Positions 62,881 through 64,000 of a stretch of DNA of 64,000 nucleotides are shown here, piece after piece; positions within the stretch are counted from its first letter, which is position 1; every line of letters starts with the position of its first letter. A program made the translations under genes and the position numbers. Under the pieces are notes generated by a model, which searched no databases, had not been told where the DNA came from, and was given only the letters and a program-made list of their open reading frames with translations. Location: the NCBI GenBank assembly GCA_024036415.1, contig JAMWET010001278.1, positions 69,501 to 133,500 on the forward strand. The letters are read 5' to 3'. The stretch is from Prochilodus magdalenae (taxonomy: Eukaryota > Chordata > Actinopteri > Characiformes > Prochilodontidae).

Positions 62881-63441
62881 ACTTTTACTAAATCAATAAA
62901 TTACTCTGAATTATAAATCAGCACCATTCATATGTTTCGCAAAAGGTGTTTTGGGATGCTGGGACACACCCTTCACTGGCTACTGATCAAAGGCGCTTCT
63001 CTTCTTGGTCTGAGCTTTGTCCAAACTCTTATCAGTGTTTTTCCAAAAGAGATCATATTCCTGGCCTGGTTGTATTTGGCCGGCTCCAATGGATTCTTTC
63101 TCATTCTTTGACCTGGTCTGGCTATCGTGAGGAGGTCACGCTAATATGAGAGACAGGGTGGTGTCTCAGTGAGTTTGCGCCTAAATCCTTTTGGTGTCAC
63201 TACAGTACAAAATCAATCAGCTGGCTATAAACAGGATGTCAGTTCATGCCTGCTCCATTGTTAATTGTTCTGGAGAGTAAACAGTGGATTGAATTAGATC
63301 TGGAAAACATCCTCACTGGACTTTAACATACATACAAGCATAGAGCAAGCCCAAATATCCACTATGAAAATAGCACTACTGGGGACAATAGTAAGCTGAG
63401 CAAACAGGGAGGCAATAGTTCCTTAAGCTCACTTTATACAA

Positions 63442-63460
63442 CAGATAGATAGATAGATAA

Positions 63461-63546
<86 letters not shown>
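63442..63546. repeat. (GATA)n microsatellite
   Basis: About 26 GATA units with one GATA-to-AATA change near 63459. Confidence 0.97.
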
Positions 63547-63780
63547 GTTACTTCCCTGCTAAATGCACCCACCCACACACAAAACATTAATCCAGCTAAC
63601 TGCCAATTATAAGCACTATCCCATGTCCCCTGTATTATCTTAATTGGATTTGTTCTGAATAATTTCTTCCAGTTTTTCCTTTGGGTTTCTAAAGGCTGTC
63701 CACCCTCCCCCTCCAGGATTATCCCTCGCTCTGCCCCGGGGTGGGGTAGGGGGTGGACAGGGGGGTTTGTCTCGCCTCAC

Positions 63781-64000
63781 CAGCTGATCCCACCGGTTTC
63801 AGCCACGAGATCAACCCCTGGTGCTCTACGACTCCTTTGTGCTCTGAAGCAGCAGGAGCGGAGTAGCAGCTTCATAAAGAGCCGAATGACCAGGCAGACT
63901 GAGAGCACGTCGAGGCTGCACGTGCTTCAGTCAGACACCACTGAACAATAGGAAGACGATCCCATCGAGTCCAGAGAAACTGGAGTGTTGGGCAGCTGAA
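63781..64000 (-). other. afap1: candidate 5'UTR exon of afap1, running off the right edge
   Basis: On the minus strand, moderately GC-rich sequence with several CpGs ends ATCAGCTG and is followed by a consensus donor GTGAGGCG and a C-rich, CpG-containing intron start. This is typical of a vertebrate first exon. It is placed upstream of the ATG exon on the right strand. It contains a short closed uORF (MGSSSYCSVVSD) and a second upstream ATG whose frame runs into the donor. Nothing proves it belongs to afap1. A plus-strand acceptor (CCGGTTTCAG at about 63792-63801) is an alternative reading of the same sequence. Confidence 0.42.

Larger units (their letters stand above)
22689..63780 (-). other. 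afap1 first intron, about 41 kb if the right-edge exon is correct
   Basis: Between the candidate 5'UTR exon and the ATG exon. Transposon relics, microsatellites and candidate exons inside it are listed separately. Stretches in which I see no gene, RNA or nameable element: 22840-23680, 24520-27380, 28050-29840, 30560-31220, 32660-33990, 34600-35150, 37220-38265, 38900-39940, 40050-42300, 42800-44100, 44660-45540, 45660-46720, 47380-48550, 49510-52090, 52270-52930, 53040-54640, 55800-56510, 57220-57800, 58590-58845, 59300-61820 and 62890-63430. They are typical AT-rich intronic sequence with short simple repeats. Confidence 0.6.

Noticed and set aside
63792..63830. Plus-strand acceptor CCGGTTTCAG with a downstream exon
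   Set aside because: Kept only as an alternative: the minus-strand donor fits the known direction and position of afap1 better.

Overview
The window is vertebrate, most likely teleost, nuclear DNA. Split exons carry canonical GT/AG sites, introns are large, and microsatellites (CA, GA, GATA, AT, GAGAA) are very dense. Tc1-like, hAT and L2/CR1-type LINE relics of fish style are spread throughout. The repeat types I recognise are common in otophysan fishes, but the species cannot be fixed from the sequence.

One protein-coding gene can be named with confidence: afap1 (actin filament associated protein 1), on the minus strand and running from high to low coordinates. Five coding exons (22560-22688, 21093-21175, 5452-5560, 5038-5249, 4714-4893) splice in one uninterrupted frame and give the first 237 residues. 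These hold the N-terminal helix, the proline-rich Src SH3-binding segment, the tyrosine/acidic linker and nearly all of the first PH domain. The gene continues past position 1. Two candidate 5' exons lie upstream: a probable 5'UTR exon at the right edge (63781-64000 and beyond), and a second candidate first exon at about 34003-34470. The second ends in a strong donor and would join the ATG exon in frame, adding 12 residues.

Layout on the plus axis:
- 1-4713: partial intron after the last visible exon, with a 39-bp minisatellite and purine tracts.
- 4714-5560: three close exons split by 144- and 202-nt introns.
- 5561-21092: a 15.5-kb intron with two Tc1-like deletion derivatives, an A/C-rich low-complexity block and a TCTAGAATGTTC-type minisatellite.
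- 21093-22688: two exons, with a third copy of the same Tc1-like family in the intron between them.
- 22689-63780: a 41-kb first intron (if the right-edge exon is correct). It holds a foldback element, two copies of a MITE-like family, a LINE fragment, Tc1 and hAT relics, a 154-bp hAT MITE with an intact 8-bp duplication, a widely spaced 95-bp inverted repeat, and two plus-strand stretches that look like orphan exons.

No tRNA, rRNA, CRISPR or complete autonomous transposon was found. Most long open frames lie in microsatellites or tandem repeats and are not genes. Family assignments come from remembered sequence patterns; no search was run.
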